This document shows positions 1-7,955 of a DNA stretch of 64,000 nucleotides, piece after piece. The position numbers and the translations under genes were made by a program. Every line of letters starts with the position of its first letter. Position 1 is the stretch's first letter. Under the pieces are notes generated by a model. It was not told the origin of the DNA. It saw nothing but the letters and a program-made list of their open reading frames with translations, and searched no databases. This DNA comes from Saccharopolyspora elongata (GTDB lineage: Bacteria; Actinomycetota; Actinomycetes; Mycobacteriales; Pseudonocardiaceae): contig NZ_SMKW01000011.1 of NCBI RefSeq assembly GCF_004348985.1, forward strand, positions 90,990 to 154,989, given 5' to 3'.

Positions 1-368
1 CGGACGAGGAAGAAGACGCCGTCGAGGTTGATCGACACGACGCGGTGCCACTGCTCGTCGGTCATCTCGGCGACCGGCTGCTCGGGGTAGATCCCGGCGG
101 CGGGAACCAGGTGGTCGATGCCGCCGAACCGCTCGACCGCGAGCCGGACGAACTCGTCGTTGGCGGCGGAGGAAGCGGCGTCGAGCACGAAGGTGGCGGT
201 GCGGGCACCGGTTGGATCCAGCGTCGCCGCCAGCTCGTGCAGGGCTTCCCCGTCGAGATCGCCGAGCACGAGGTTCGCGCCCGCGTCGAAGAACTGCCGG
301 GCGATCTCGCGGGCGATGGAACCGCCCGCCCCGGAGAGCACCAGCGTTTTTCCTTGGAAATCAGTCAT
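1..368 (-). CDS. SDR-family oxidoreductase, N-terminal part (runs off window)
   Basis: Short-chain dehydrogenase/reductase, NAD(P)-dependent. The ATG at 368 opens a Rossmann fold: the sequence begins MTDFQGKTLVLSGAGGSIA, with a glycine-rich SGAGGSIA loop near residues 12-19, an acidic GDLDG after beta-2 that hints at NAD(H), and an AAG core (classically NAG). The catalytic Tyr-Lys lies beyond the window edge. The start overlaps the stop of the upstream GntR gene by 8 nt (ATGACTGA), so the two are translationally coupled and probably share a promoter in front of the VOC gene. Substrate unknown. Only about 122 residues are visible. Confidence 0.85.
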   Translation of the reverse strand, partial: MTDFQGKTLVLSGAGGSIAREIARQFFDAGANLVLGDLDGEALHELAATLDPTGARTATFVLDAASSAANDEFVRLAVERFGGIDHLVPAAGIYPEQPVAEMTDEQWHRVVSINLDGVFFLV

Positions 369-1038
369 GTTCGTCCTCGGCGAAGAGTTCTGGGTGCTTG
401 GCCAGTTCCAGGCGGGTGCGCCGGATGTGGCCGGTGAGGAAGCGCTCGGCGTCGACGGTGTCGGCGCGCTTGACCGCTTCGATGATGAGCCGGTGCTCGA
501 AGTTGATGAGCTGGTTCCCCGCCGAGTCGATGACCCGCGCGTAGGCGCGCCGGTAGTGCTGGGTGGTGTTCCAGAAGCGGTGCACCATCGCGGTGAGCTC
601 GCGGTTGCCGCATCCGGCGTAGGTCGCCAGGTGCAGTTCGCGGTCCAGCAGCAGGAACCGGTCGACGTCGGTGTTGTCCTCGATCTCGTCCTGGATCCGC
701 TCCATGCGGGCGATGTCGCCGGCGGTGAGGTTCGGGACGCTCTCGCTGAGCGCGAGCGGTTCGATGCGTTCGCGGATCTTGTAGATCCCCTCGCACTCGT
801 TCATGTCCAGTTTGGACACCCAGGCGCCGGTGTTGGACTTCAGCACCGCCAGGCCTTCGGCGGCCAGGATCCGCAGCGCCTCGCGGACCGGCAACCGGCT
901 GGCGCCGAGCCGGGCGGCCACGTCCTCCTGCCGGATCCGCGCGCCGGGCGCCAGTTCCCCGCTGAGGATCATGCTCCGCAGGTGCTCGGCGACCCGCTGG
1001 CTCGCCACCGTCGACGCCGTTGCCTTCTCGGACACCAT
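361..1038 (-). CDS. GntR-family regulator with FCD ligand domain
   Basis: Transcription factor of the FadR/FCD branch of GntR, 225 aa, full family length. Residues about 10-75 are the winged helix (QEDVAARLGASRLPVREALR). The C-terminal helical FCD domain keeps the usual metal/ligand residues: Asp and His in LLDRELH, His in FEHRLI and His in TGHIRRT. An AGGAG lies only 2 nt before the ATG and 5 nt before the GTG at codon 2, so translation may begin at 1035. It sits between the VOC and SDR genes and is the obvious candidate to bind the TTGGATCCAA palindromes at 1630-1923. FCD proteins usually respond to small organic acids; the ligand here is unknown. Confidence 0.93.
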   Translation of the reverse strand: MVSEKATASTVASQRVAEHLRSMILSGELAPGARIRQEDVAARLGASRLPVREALRILAAEGLAVLKSNTGAWVSKLDMNECEGIYKIRERIEPLALSESVPNLTAGDIARMERIQDEIEDNTDVDRFLLLDRELHLATYAGCGNRELTAMVHRFWNTTQHYRRAYARVIDSAGNQLINFEHRLIIEAVKRADTVDAERFLTGHIRRTRLELAKHPELFAEDEHD

Positions 1039-1051
1039 CTCTCCTAGTGCT

Positions 1052-1606
1052 CTAGCCCGGTACTACCCGCTGAGGTTGCCACAGGAGGACAGGGGCGTTT
1101 TCCTCGTAGGCCTTTCCGTCCGGGTAGGACACCAGCTCCAGCTGCATGCCCCACGGCGTCAAGAAGTACACCCACCGCTGGCCCGCGCTGGCGCCGGAGC
1201 TGGTCGTCGGCTCGCCCAGCACGCGGACGCCGTGGCCGCGCAGGTGCTCGACGGCCGCATCGAGGTCGGTGACGTAGAAGGCCAGGTGGTGGCCGCCGAC
1301 GTCGCTGTTGCGCGGCTGGGCCGTGCGCTGGTCCGGCGCTTCGTACTCGAAGATCTCGAAGTTGGGTCCGTTGGCACACCGGAAGAACCGCAGTTCCCGC
1401 ATCACCGCGCGGGGATGCACGTCCAGGTGCTCGGCCATCCAGTCGCCGTCGGAGCGGAACGGGCCCAGGGAGTACACCAGCTCGCAGCCGATCACGTCCA
1501 CGAAGAACCTGGTGGCCTCTTCCAGGTCGGGCACCGTGAATCCGACGTGCTCCACACCGGCCAGGCCGGGCAGCCCGCCGGGGCGCGGTCCGGGCATCGC
1601 GACCAT
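1052..1606 (-). CDS. VOC-family (glyoxalase/extradiol dioxygenase-like) protein
   Basis: Vicinal oxygen chelate metalloprotein with two beta-alpha-beta-beta-beta modules. Candidate metal ligands are the His of GVEHVGFTV in the first module, the His pair in GGHHLAFYV and the Glu of QLELVSY in the second. This is the H-H-E pattern shared by glyoxalase I, methylmalonyl-CoA epimerase and extradiol dioxygenases, so the reaction cannot be fixed. The frame is open to 1687, but ATG 1606 (or 1597) is preferred: GGAGG precedes both, and an upstream ATG at 1633 falls inside the palindrome at 1630-1645, which reads better as an operator. First gene of the VOC-GntR-SDR transcript, divergent from the E1/E2 genes. 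Confidence 0.85.
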   Translation of the reverse strand: MVAMPGPRPGGLPGLAGVEHVGFTVPDLEEATRFFVDVIGCELVYSLGPFRSDGDWMAEHLDVHPRAVMRELRFFRCANGPNFEIFEYEAPDQRTAQPRNSDVGGHHLAFYVTDLDAAVEHLRGHGVRVLGEPTTSSGASAGQRWVYFLTPWGMQLELVSYPDGKAYEENAPVLLWQPQRVVPG

Positions 1607-1629
1607 CACCTCCACATCGAGGGGAACGA

Positions 1630-1645
1630 CCATTGGATCCAATGG
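1630..1645. promoter_or_regulatory. Perfect 16-bp palindrome, probable GntR operator (site 1)
   Basis: CCATTGGATCCAATGG is self-complementary over all 16 bases. It lies just upstream of the preferred VOC start codon, where a bound repressor would block the VOC-GntR-SDR transcript. It shares its core with the tandem sites at 1890-1923. Confidence 0.65.
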
Positions 1646-1889
1646 CGAAGTTGCGACAAGTTTCAGCCAGCTCCACCGACCTGTCAATACGCAGTTTCAG
1701 AGGGCGCTTCAGCGCGAGGACCGGGCACGTGCGAGCCACGACGACCTGAACCACAAGTGTTCCGATTTCACGCGAAATCGCCACCGACACCCGGGCCCGG
1801 GCGCCTTCGGGGCGGCCTTTCCCGGAGCCCTGCTGAAACGACCCCTCAGGCAGGGCTTGAACCACGCGCTCGCCGACTCGGGACTTGAA

Positions 1890-1923
1890 AATGGATCCAA
1901 TCGATGTCACCGTTGGATCCATC
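1890..1923. promoter_or_regulatory. Tandem TTGGATCCAA-like sites, probable GntR operators (2 and 3)
   Basis: AATGGATCCAAT (1890-1901) and GTTGGATCCATC (1912-1923) repeat the palindromic core of site 1. Their centres are 22 bp apart, two helical turns, so two dimers would sit on the same face of the DNA. They lie about 90-120 bp before the E1 start, in reach of its promoter. Confidence 0.6.
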
Positions 1924-2010
1924 TTCCGCCCGCCGCGCCGATAGCCGCGGCCGGCGCCCCGCCATCCCTGAAGGACGCCCGGCCCCCGCCGGGTCGCACA
2001 GGAGAGTGCC

Positions 2011-4188
2011 ATGCCTGAACACCGCAAGCTGACCGCGTCATCGCCGTGGATCGAGGTGACCACCACCGAGCAGGACTGGAAGGCCGCCGACCCGCAGTTG
2101 CTGCGGTCGATGTTCGCCCAGACGCTGCTGATCCGGGCCTTCGAGGAGTACGTCCTCGAACTCGCCGGCCAGGGCCTGATCCACGGCCCGGCGCACTCCA
2201 GCATCGGGCAGGAAGGCGGGGCCGTCGGCTCGATCCTGCCGCTGACCAGCAGCGACTTCGTCAACGGATCGCACCGCGGGCACCACCAGTTCCTGGCCAA
2301 GGCGCTCGGCCACGTCGCGCCGGAGGGCATCGACCCGCGGCAGCCGGCCGACCCGGCGGTCGCCGAGGTGCTGTCCCGCAGCCTGGCGGAGATCTGCGGA
2401 CTGTCGCGCGGCTTCTGCCGCGGCCGCGGCGGCTCGATGCACCTGCAGTGGAAGGAAGCCGGGGCGATGGGCACCAACGCCATCGTCGGCGGCGGCGTCC
2501 CGCAGGCGGCCGGGTTCGCGTGGGCGGCCAAGCAGGCCGGGACCGACGCGGTGTCGGTGACCTACTTCGGCGACGGGGCGGTCAACATCGGCTCGGTGCT
2601 GGAGACCATGAACCTCGCCGCGGCGTGGCGGCTGCCGGTGTGCTTCTTCATCGAGAACAACCGGTACGCGGTATCCACCCACGTCGACGAGGTGACCGCC
2701 GAGCCACGCCTGTCGGCGCGCGGCCTCGGGTTCAACATCCCGAGCTGGCGGGTCGATGGGATGGATCCGCTGGCCGTGCACCTCGCCATGACCGAGGCCG
2801 TGGCGCACATGCGCTCCGGCGCGGGCCCCACCATCGTCGAGGCCGACGTCTACCGCTACTTCCACCAGAACGGGCCGTTCCCGGGCAGCGCGTTCGGCTA
2901 CCGCACCAAGGCGGAGGAGCAGGAGTGGCGGGCCCGCGACCCGCTGGCCCGGCTCGCCGAGCGGCTGGTGGCGCGCGGCATCCTCGGCGCCGACGACGTC
3001 GAGGCCGCCACCGAGCGGGCCAAGCGGCTGATGGCGTCGATCGGCGACGAGATCCTCGAAGCCGACCCGCAGGGCAAGCCCGGCCAGCGGCGGATCAAGC
3101 CCGGCGAATGGCCGGACCCGGCGTTCCGGGACGTCGGGGTGCGCGGTGACCTCGGCGAGTTCACCGGCGCCCGCACCGCCGACCGCGACACCTTCACCGG
3201 CCGCACCGCCCGGCGCAAGTTCATCGATGTGGTCTCCGAGGTGATGCGCCGGCGCATGGACGTCGACCCGGTGGTGGTCCTCGGCGAGGACGTGCACCGG
3301 CTCAAGGGCGGCACCAACGGGGCCACGCGAGGCTTGGCCGAGGCGCACCCGGACCGGGTGCTCGGCACGCCGATCAGCGAGAACGCCTTCACCGGCCTCG
3401 CAGGCGGCATCGCCCTCGACGGGCGTTACACGCCGGTCGTCGAGCTGATGTACGCCGACTTCATGTGGGTGGCGGCCGACCAGATCTTCAACCAGATCGG
3501 CAAGGCGCGGCACATGTTCGGCGGCGACAGCGACGTCCCGCTCGTGCTGCGCAGCAAGGTCGCGATGGGCACCGGCTACGGCTCGCAGCACTCGATGGAT
3601 CCCGCCGGGATCTTCGCCACCGCGCCCGGCTGGCGCATCGTCGCCCCCTCCACGCCGTTCGACTACGTGGGACTGATGAACAGCGCCCTGCGGTGCAAGG
3701 ACCCGGTGGTGGTGATCGAGCACGTCGACCTCTACGGCTCGGTCGGCGAGGGCCCCGTCGACGACTTCGACTACTGCCTGCCGGTCGGCAAGGCCGTGGT
3801 CCGCCGCACCGGCTCGGACATCACCGTGCTGACCTACCTGGCGATGACCGGGTACGCCCTCGACGCGGTCGAGCGGCTGGGCACCGTCGACGCCGAGGTC
3901 ATCGACCTGCGCTGGCTGGACCGGGCCAGCATCGACTGGGAGACCATCGGCGCCAGCATCCGCAAGACGAACAACGTGCTCATCGCCGAGCAGGGCCCGC
4001 TCGGCACCTCCTACGGCTCGTGGCTCGCCGACGAGATCCAGCGCCGCTTCTTCGACTGGCTCGACCAGCCGGTGCAGCGGGTGCACGGCGCGGAGGCCTC
4101 GCCGAGCATCAGCAAGGTACTCGAACGCGCCGCCATCGCGCAGACCGACGAAATCGTCGACCGGCTCAAGAACATCACCGGCCGCTGA
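2011..4188 (+). CDS. 2-oxoacid dehydrogenase E1, alpha and beta subunits fused
   Basis: Thiamine-diphosphate-dependent decarboxylating E1 of a pyruvate/acetoin/branched-chain 2-oxoacid dehydrogenase complex, 725 aa. The alpha half (about 1-340) carries HRGHH, GRGGSMHLQ and the ThDP motif from GDG (187-189) to NN (216-217). The beta half (about 390-725) carries VVLGEDV and the SENAFTGLAGGIALDG segment. Alpha and beta are usually separate genes; the fusion is a known variant. AGGAG lies 6 nt before the ATG. E2 follows 24 bp downstream, but no E3 is nearby, so dihydrolipoamide dehydrogenase is probably shared with a housekeeping complex. Substrate unproven; acetoin or a branched 2-oxoacid are the options. 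Confidence 0.93.
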   Translation: MPEHRKLTASSPWIEVTTTEQDWKAADPQLLRSMFAQTLLIRAFEEYVLELAGQGLIHGPAHSSIGQEGGAVGSILPLTSSDFVNGSHRGHHQFLAKALGHVAPEGIDPRQPADPAVAEVLSRSLAEICGLSRGFCRGRGGSMHLQWKEAGAMGTNAIVGGGVPQAAGFAWAAKQAGTDAVSVTYFGDGAVNIGSVLETMNLAAAWRLPVCFFIENNRYAVSTHVDEVTAEPRLSARGLGFNIPSWRVDGMDPLAVHLAMTEAVAHMRSGAGPTIVEADVYRYFHQNGPFPGSAFGYRTKAEEQEWRARDPLARLAERLVARGILGADDVEAATERAKRLMASIGDEILEADPQGKPGQRRIKPGEWPDPAFRDVGVRGDLGEFTGARTADRDTFTGRTARRKFIDVVSEVMRRRMDVDPVVVLGEDVHRLKGGTNGATRGLAEAHPDRVLGTPISENAFTGLAGGIALDGRYTPVVELMYADFMWVAADQIFNQIGKARHMFGGDSDVPLVLRSKVAMGTGYGSQHSMDPAGIFATAPGWRIVAPSTPFDYVGLMNSALRCKDPVVVIEHVDLYGSVGEGPVDDFDYCLPVGKAVVRRTGSDITVLTYLAMTGYALDAVERLGTVDAEVIDLRWLDRASIDWETIGASIRKTNNVLIAEQGPLGTSYGSWLADEIQRRFFDWLDQPVQRVHGAEASPSISKVLERAAIAQTDEIVDRLKNITGR

Positions 4189-4212
4189 CCCGAGGCACCC
4201 AGGAGGTAAAAC

Positions 4213-5460
4213 ATGGCCGAGCTTCTCCGCGTGCCCGAGGTGGCCGCCGACACTGCGGAAGTCGTGCTGTCGACCTGGCAGCTCACCGAGGGCGCCGCGT
4301 TCGCCGAGGGCGACGCGCTCGTCGCGGTCGAGACCGACAAGGCCGAGGTCGAGATCAGCGCTGATTCCGCAGGAGTGCTGCTGAAGACCCTGTACGAGCC
4401 CGGTACCGAGGTCGCCGTCGGGGCCCCGATCGCGGTGCTCGGCGCCGACGGCGAGCACGTCGCGGACGTCGATGCCCTGCTGGCCGAGCTGGGCGTCGCG
4501 GTCGCGCGGCCGGCGGAAACCAAGCAGGTGGTTCGGCGGGAGATCCCGGAATCCCGGCCTGCACAGGCACAATCCGCCGACCGCGGCGGCCGGATCTTCG
4601 CGAGCCCGCTGGCCCGGCGGCAGGCCAGGGAAGCGGGTCTGGACCTGGTCGAGCTGACCGGCACCGGCCCGGGCGGCCGGATCGTGCGCCGCGACATCGA
4701 GGCCGCCATCGCCGCACGACGGCAGGAGCCGCCGGAAACCTCGCCGCAGGCCGAATCCTCGCAGCCCACACCGCATTCCGATGCGTACGAGGACGTTCCG
4801 CACAGCCGGATGCGCAGGGCGATCGCGGCCCGGCTCACCGAGAGCAAGCAGACCACCCCGCACTTCTACCTGCGGGCCCGAATCCAGGTCGAAGCGCTGC
4901 TGGCACTGCGCGAGCAGGTCAACTCGACCGGCCCGGTGCGGGTCTCGGTCAACGACCTGCTGATCAAGGCGGTCGCCAAGGCGCATGCCGCGGTGCCGGA
5001 GATGAACGCGATCTGGCTGCCCGACGCCATCCGCCGATTCCACCACGTCGACGTCTCCGTCGCCGTCGCGACCGGCGGCGGGCTGGTGACGCCCGTGCTG
5101 CGCGGGGTCGAGGACATGCCGGTCTCGGCGATCGCCGGGCGGATGCGCGAGTACGTCGACAGGGCCAAGAACGGCGGGCTCCGCCCCGAGGAGCTGCAGG
5201 GCGGTTCGATCACGATCTCCAACCTGGGCATGTTCGGGGTGGCGGAGTTCGACGCCATCATCAACCCGCCGCAGGCGGCGATCCTGGCCGTCGGCGCCGT
5301 CCGGGAAGAAGCGGTGGTCCGCGACGGCCAAGTGGTACCGGCCAAGGTGATCGACGTGGTGCTGTCGGTCGACCACCGGCCCGCGGACGGCGCCCTGGCG
5401 GCCAAGTGGCTCGACGCGTTCACCAAGACCGTCGAAAACCCCCTGCAGATCCTGGTCTGA
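4213..5460 (+). CDS. Dihydrolipoamide acyltransferase (E2)
   Basis: Core acyltransferase of the same complex as the preceding E1, 415 aa. It has an N-terminal lipoyl domain with lipoylated Lys43 in ETDKAEVE, a peripheral subunit-binding domain at about 127-165 (ASPLARRQAREAGLDL), a Pro/Ser/Gln-rich linker, and the CAT domain ending in the catalytic HxxxDG motif (HRPADG, His388-Asp392). A strong AGGAGG precedes the ATG. One lipoyl domain and one binding domain make this a compact E2. Cotranscribed with E1; the terminator hairpin is at 5469. Confidence 0.94.
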   Translation: MAELLRVPEVAADTAEVVLSTWQLTEGAAFAEGDALVAVETDKAEVEISADSAGVLLKTLYEPGTEVAVGAPIAVLGADGEHVADVDALLAELGVAVARPAETKQVVRREIPESRPAQAQSADRGGRIFASPLARRQAREAGLDLVELTGTGPGGRIVRRDIEAAIAARRQEPPETSPQAESSQPTPHSDAYEDVPHSRMRRAIAARLTESKQTTPHFYLRARIQVEALLALREQVNSTGPVRVSVNDLLIKAVAKAHAAVPEMNAIWLPDAIRRFHHVDVSVAVATGGGLVTPVLRGVEDMPVSAIAGRMREYVDRAKNGGLRPEELQGGSITISNLGMFGVAEFDAIINPPQAAILAVGAVREEAVVRDGQVVPAKVIDVVLSVDHRPADGALAAKWLDAFTKTVENPLQILV

Positions 5461-5468
5461 TCGACGCC

Positions 5469-5500
5469 TTCCGGGGCCGGCCGATGAGCAGGCCCCGGAA
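5469..5500 (+). terminator. Terminator hairpin after E2
   Basis: A 10-bp perfect stem, TTCCGGGGCC (5469-5478) with GGCCCCGGAA (5491-5500), begins 8 nt after the E2 stop. No U-run follows, as is common in high-GC actinomycetes. A smaller hairpin (TTCCC/GGGAA) follows at about 5505-5519. Confidence 0.7.
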
Positions 5501-5571
5501 ATGGTTCCCCGAAAGGGAATCTCATTCGATCACAACAGGTTCTTGACAGCTCGTCCCTACCATTCCGGCAC

Positions 5572-6423
5572 ATGAGATCACGCACCCTGGCGGCCGTGCT
5601 CGCGGCGAGCGCCGCGCTGACCTGGGCACCCGCCGCGCACGCCGCCGAAACCCCCGTCGTGTCCACCGCCGACGTCCTGCCGCACCTGCAGGAGTTCCAG
5701 CGGATCGCGGATCGCAACGGCGGCAACCGGGCGCACGGCACCCGCGGGTACCAGGAATCCCTGGACTACGTGAAGGAACGGCTCGACGAAGCGGGTTTCC
5801 GGACCTCCGTCGAGGAGTTCGAGCACGACGGGGCCAAGGGCTACAACCTGATCGCGGACTGGCCGGGCGGCGACGAGGACCAGGTGGTGCTCCTGGGCGC
5901 CCACCTCGACAGCGTGCCCGCCGGCCCGGGGATCAGCGACAACGCCACGGGTTCGGCCGCGATCCTGGCCACCGCGCTGGCCGTGAGCGAGGCGAACCCG
6001 GCCCCGGCCAAGCACCTCCGGTTCGCCTGGTGGGGCGCGGAGGAACCCGGGCTGATCGGCTCCGCGAAGTACGTGGCGGCGCGCCCGCCCGAGGAGCTGG
6101 CGAAGATCGCGGTGTACCTCAACTTCGACATGACCGGCTCCAAGGGCGACCGGCAGTGGCTGGTGATCCACGCGGGCGCGCCCGCGACCGACGTGTTCGA
6201 ACGCCACTTCGCTGACCAGGGCATCCCGACATTCGACATCGGCGTAGGCGGCTCGGACCACGAGTCCTTCGACGCGGCCGGGGTGCCGGTGTCCGGGTTC
6301 ACCAACGGCATCGGCGCGTGCATCCACGACGCCTGCGACACGATCGACAACGTCGATCCGGAAGCCGAGGTCATCAGCACGAACGCCATCATCCAGGCGG
6401 TCTGGAGCGTGGCCGGTGCGTAA
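5572..6423 (+). CDS. Secreted M28-family zinc aminopeptidase
   Basis: Exported zinc aminopeptidase of the Streptomyces griseus aminopeptidase type, 283 aa. A signal peptide (Arg start, hydrophobic core, AHA-AE cleavage near residue 25) leads into one M28 domain. By comparison with the S. griseus enzyme the di-zinc ligands are His111 (GAHLDS), Asp123 (SDNATG), Glu158 with catalytic Glu157 (GAEEPG), Asp186 (NFDMTG) and His252 inside CIHDAC, whose two Cys match the conserved disulfide. It should release N-terminal hydrophobic residues outside the cell. Its last 8 nt overlap the start of the M1 peptidase gene, so the two enzymes are made together. Confidence 0.95.
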   Translation: MRSRTLAAVLAASAALTWAPAAHAAETPVVSTADVLPHLQEFQRIADRNGGNRAHGTRGYQESLDYVKERLDEAGFRTSVEEFEHDGAKGYNLIADWPGGDEDQVVLLGAHLDSVPAGPGISDNATGSAAILATALAVSEANPAPAKHLRFAWWGAEEPGLIGSAKYVAARPPEELAKIAVYLNFDMTGSKGDRQWLVIHAGAPATDVFERHFADQGIPTFDIGVGGSDHESFDAAGVPVSGFTNGIGACIHDACDTIDNVDPEAEVISTNAIIQAVWSVAGA

Positions 6424-7801
6424 CCGACTCCTCGTGACGGGCGCCGTCGCCGGCGTCCTGGTGCTGGGCATCGCGACCGCGTCGGCCCAGCCCGGCAGCG
6501 GTGGCCTGGGCGACCCGTACTTCCCGGCCGACGGGAACTCCGGCTACGACGTGACCCGCTACGACGTCGGCATCAGCTACGACCCGGCCAGGCCGGGCTA
6601 CCTGGAAGGCGACACCACGGTGACCGCGACTGCGAGCGCGGAGCTGGACGGCTTTCACCTCGACCTGTCCGGATTTCAGGTCACCGAGGTGTCCGTCGAC
6701 GGCGTCGCCGCGAAGTCGTTCGGCCGCGCGGGCGAGCACGAGCTGGTGATCACCCCCGCCAGCCCTATCGCCGCGGGTGCTTCGTTCGCCGTGCGCGTCC
6801 GGTACTCCGGGCTGCCGGGCGGTGGCGGCTGGCACACGTTCCCCAACGGCGGCGCCAACGCGTTGGGCGAGCCGCATTCGGCCACGTCGTGGTACCCGGC
6901 CAACGACCACCCGTCCGACAAGGCCGCGTTCCACCTGACGGCCACCGTCCCCGAGGGCTGGACGGTGATCGGCAACGGGCTGCCTGGCGAGACCACCACC
7001 GCCGACGGCAAGGCGACCTTCCGGTGGCACGAGGACCAGCCGATCGCGACCTACCTCACGACGGTCGCGATCGACAAGTTCACCGTGCGCACGTCCAAGC
7101 TCTCCGACGGCACGCCGGTCATCAACGCCTACTCCCCCGGCACGCAGATCGACCCGGCCACCGAGGAGCAATACGTCGAGATCATGGACGTGCTGGCCGA
7201 GAAATTCGGGAAGTACCCGTTCTCCTCGGCGGGCAGCATCGTGCTCGGCCAGAGCTCGGGGGAGAACCCGGGCGCACTGGAAACCCAGACCCGGCCGACG
7301 TACTTCGGCTCCGTTTTCGACTTCTCGCTGCTGCACGAGAACACCCACCAGTGGTTCGGCGACAACGTGTCGTTCACCGACTGGCGCGACGGCTGCATAG
7401 CCGAATGCGTCGCCCAGTACTCCGTCCAGCTGTGGCAGGAGCACAACGGCGTCGACATAGACAAGTCGTTCTATGAATCCACTGTGGAGGAAGCGAGGAA
7501 CGATCCGGATTTCTGGTCGGTGAAGCTGTACGACCCGGGCCCGGAGAACCCGCTGCACCAAGCCCTGTACGACAAGGGCTCGCTGATGGTGCACGCGCTG
7601 CGCCGGAGCATCGGCGACGAGGCGTTCTTCGGCACCCTCCGGCAGTGGCAGGCCAGGTACGCGGGCGGCAACGCCTCCTGGCCACAGTTCGAGGAGCTGG
7701 CGGCGGAAGTGTCCGGAAAGGACCTCGACGGCTTCTTCGAAGCTTGGGCGCACAGTACGACGATCCCGCCTGACCAGTACCTCTACCCGGCAGGCCGCTG
7801 A
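6416..7801 (+). CDS. Secreted M1-family metallopeptidase (short form)
   Basis: Zinc metallopeptidase of the aminopeptidase N/leukotriene A4 hydrolase family, 461 aa, without the long C-terminal domain of PepN. The GTG start at 6416 lies inside the M28 gene. A signal peptide ends around TASA-QP (residue 24). The zinc site is HENTH (307-311) with the third ligand Glu330 in CIAECVAQY. The substrate N-terminus motif, normally GGMEN, is degenerate: ENPGALETQT. The YDKGSLMVHALR segment matches the M1 catalytic-Tyr region. Together with the upstream M28 enzyme it forms a secreted peptide-degradation pair. Confidence 0.92.
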   Translation: MRNRLLVTGAVAGVLVLGIATASAQPGSGGLGDPYFPADGNSGYDVTRYDVGISYDPARPGYLEGDTTVTATASAELDGFHLDLSGFQVTEVSVDGVAAKSFGRAGEHELVITPASPIAAGASFAVRVRYSGLPGGGGWHTFPNGGANALGEPHSATSWYPANDHPSDKAAFHLTATVPEGWTVIGNGLPGETTTADGKATFRWHEDQPIATYLTTVAIDKFTVRTSKLSDGTPVINAYSPGTQIDPATEEQYVEIMDVLAEKFGKYPFSSAGSIVLGQSSGENPGALETQTRPTYFGSVFDFSLLHENTHQWFGDNVSFTDWRDGCIAECVAQYSVQLWQEHNGVDIDKSFYESTVEEARNDPDFWSVKLYDPGPENPLHQALYDKGSLMVHALRRSIGDEAFFGTLRQWQARYAGGNASWPQFEELAAEVSGKDLDGFFEAWAHSTTIPPDQYLYPAGR

Positions 7802-7836
7802 CCGCCGAGCCTGCCGGCCGACAGCGGCACCGGTTT

Positions 7837-7854
7837 CTATCACACCTGTGATAG
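7837..7854. promoter_or_regulatory. TetR-type operator palindrome
   Basis: CTATCACACCTGTGATAG is an 8-bp inverted repeat around a CC centre, 9 bp upstream of a short TetR-like start at 7864 and about 100 bp before the MFS gene. This is where an autoregulated tetR-exporter pair would carry its operator. The local regulator gene is now only a stump, so any repressor must come from elsewhere. Confidence 0.6.
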
Positions 7855-7863
7855 TGTGCGGCA

Positions 7864-7929
7864 ATGCCAGCTCGGATCGACCTCGGACAGCGCAGCGAGG
7901 ACGTCATCGAGGCGGCTTTCCGCAGGCAT
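7864..7929 (+). pseudogene. Stump of a TetR-family regulator gene
   Basis: An ATG at 7864 opens a frame whose first 22 residues, MPARIDLGQRSEDVIEAAFR and RH, look like the N-terminal helix of a TetR repressor. The frame then runs into the MFS leader without any helix-turn-helix and stops at 7981. I infer an internal deletion that removed nearly the whole regulator and joined its first codons to the exporter's ribosome-binding site. Confidence 0.6.
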
Positions 7930-7955
7930 TGTTGTACTGCAAAGGGAGATCAGTT

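Larger units (their letters stand above)
1607..2010. promoter_or_regulatory. Divergent control region between VOC-GntR-SDR and E1-E2
   Basis: About 400 bp with no convincing gene. It holds three TTGGATCCAA-type sites (listed separately) and an 18-bp imperfect palindrome CGATTTCACGCGAAATCG at 1763-1780, which could bind a second regulator. The E1 ribosome-binding site (AGGAG, 6 nt before ATG 2011) closes the region. Promoters must fire in both directions, but I cannot place convincing -35/-10 boxes. Confidence 0.6.

Noticed and set aside
211..221. A fourth GntR operator (GTTGGATCCAG)
   Set aside because: It lies inside the SDR coding sequence, is less symmetric, and GGATCC occurs in other genes here by chance.
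2038..5376. A 1112-codon open frame antisense to E1/E2
   Set aside because: It mirrors the codon pattern of the real genes, is His/Asp/Arg-rich without any domain, and both genes on the other strand have full motifs and ribosome-binding sites. The same holds for long open frames at 11009-13405, 35432-38587 and 59485-61101.
5543..5572. Promoter TTGACA before the M28 gene
   Set aside because: No -10-like hexamer at 16-18 bp; the distance to the start codon is too short for a full promoter.
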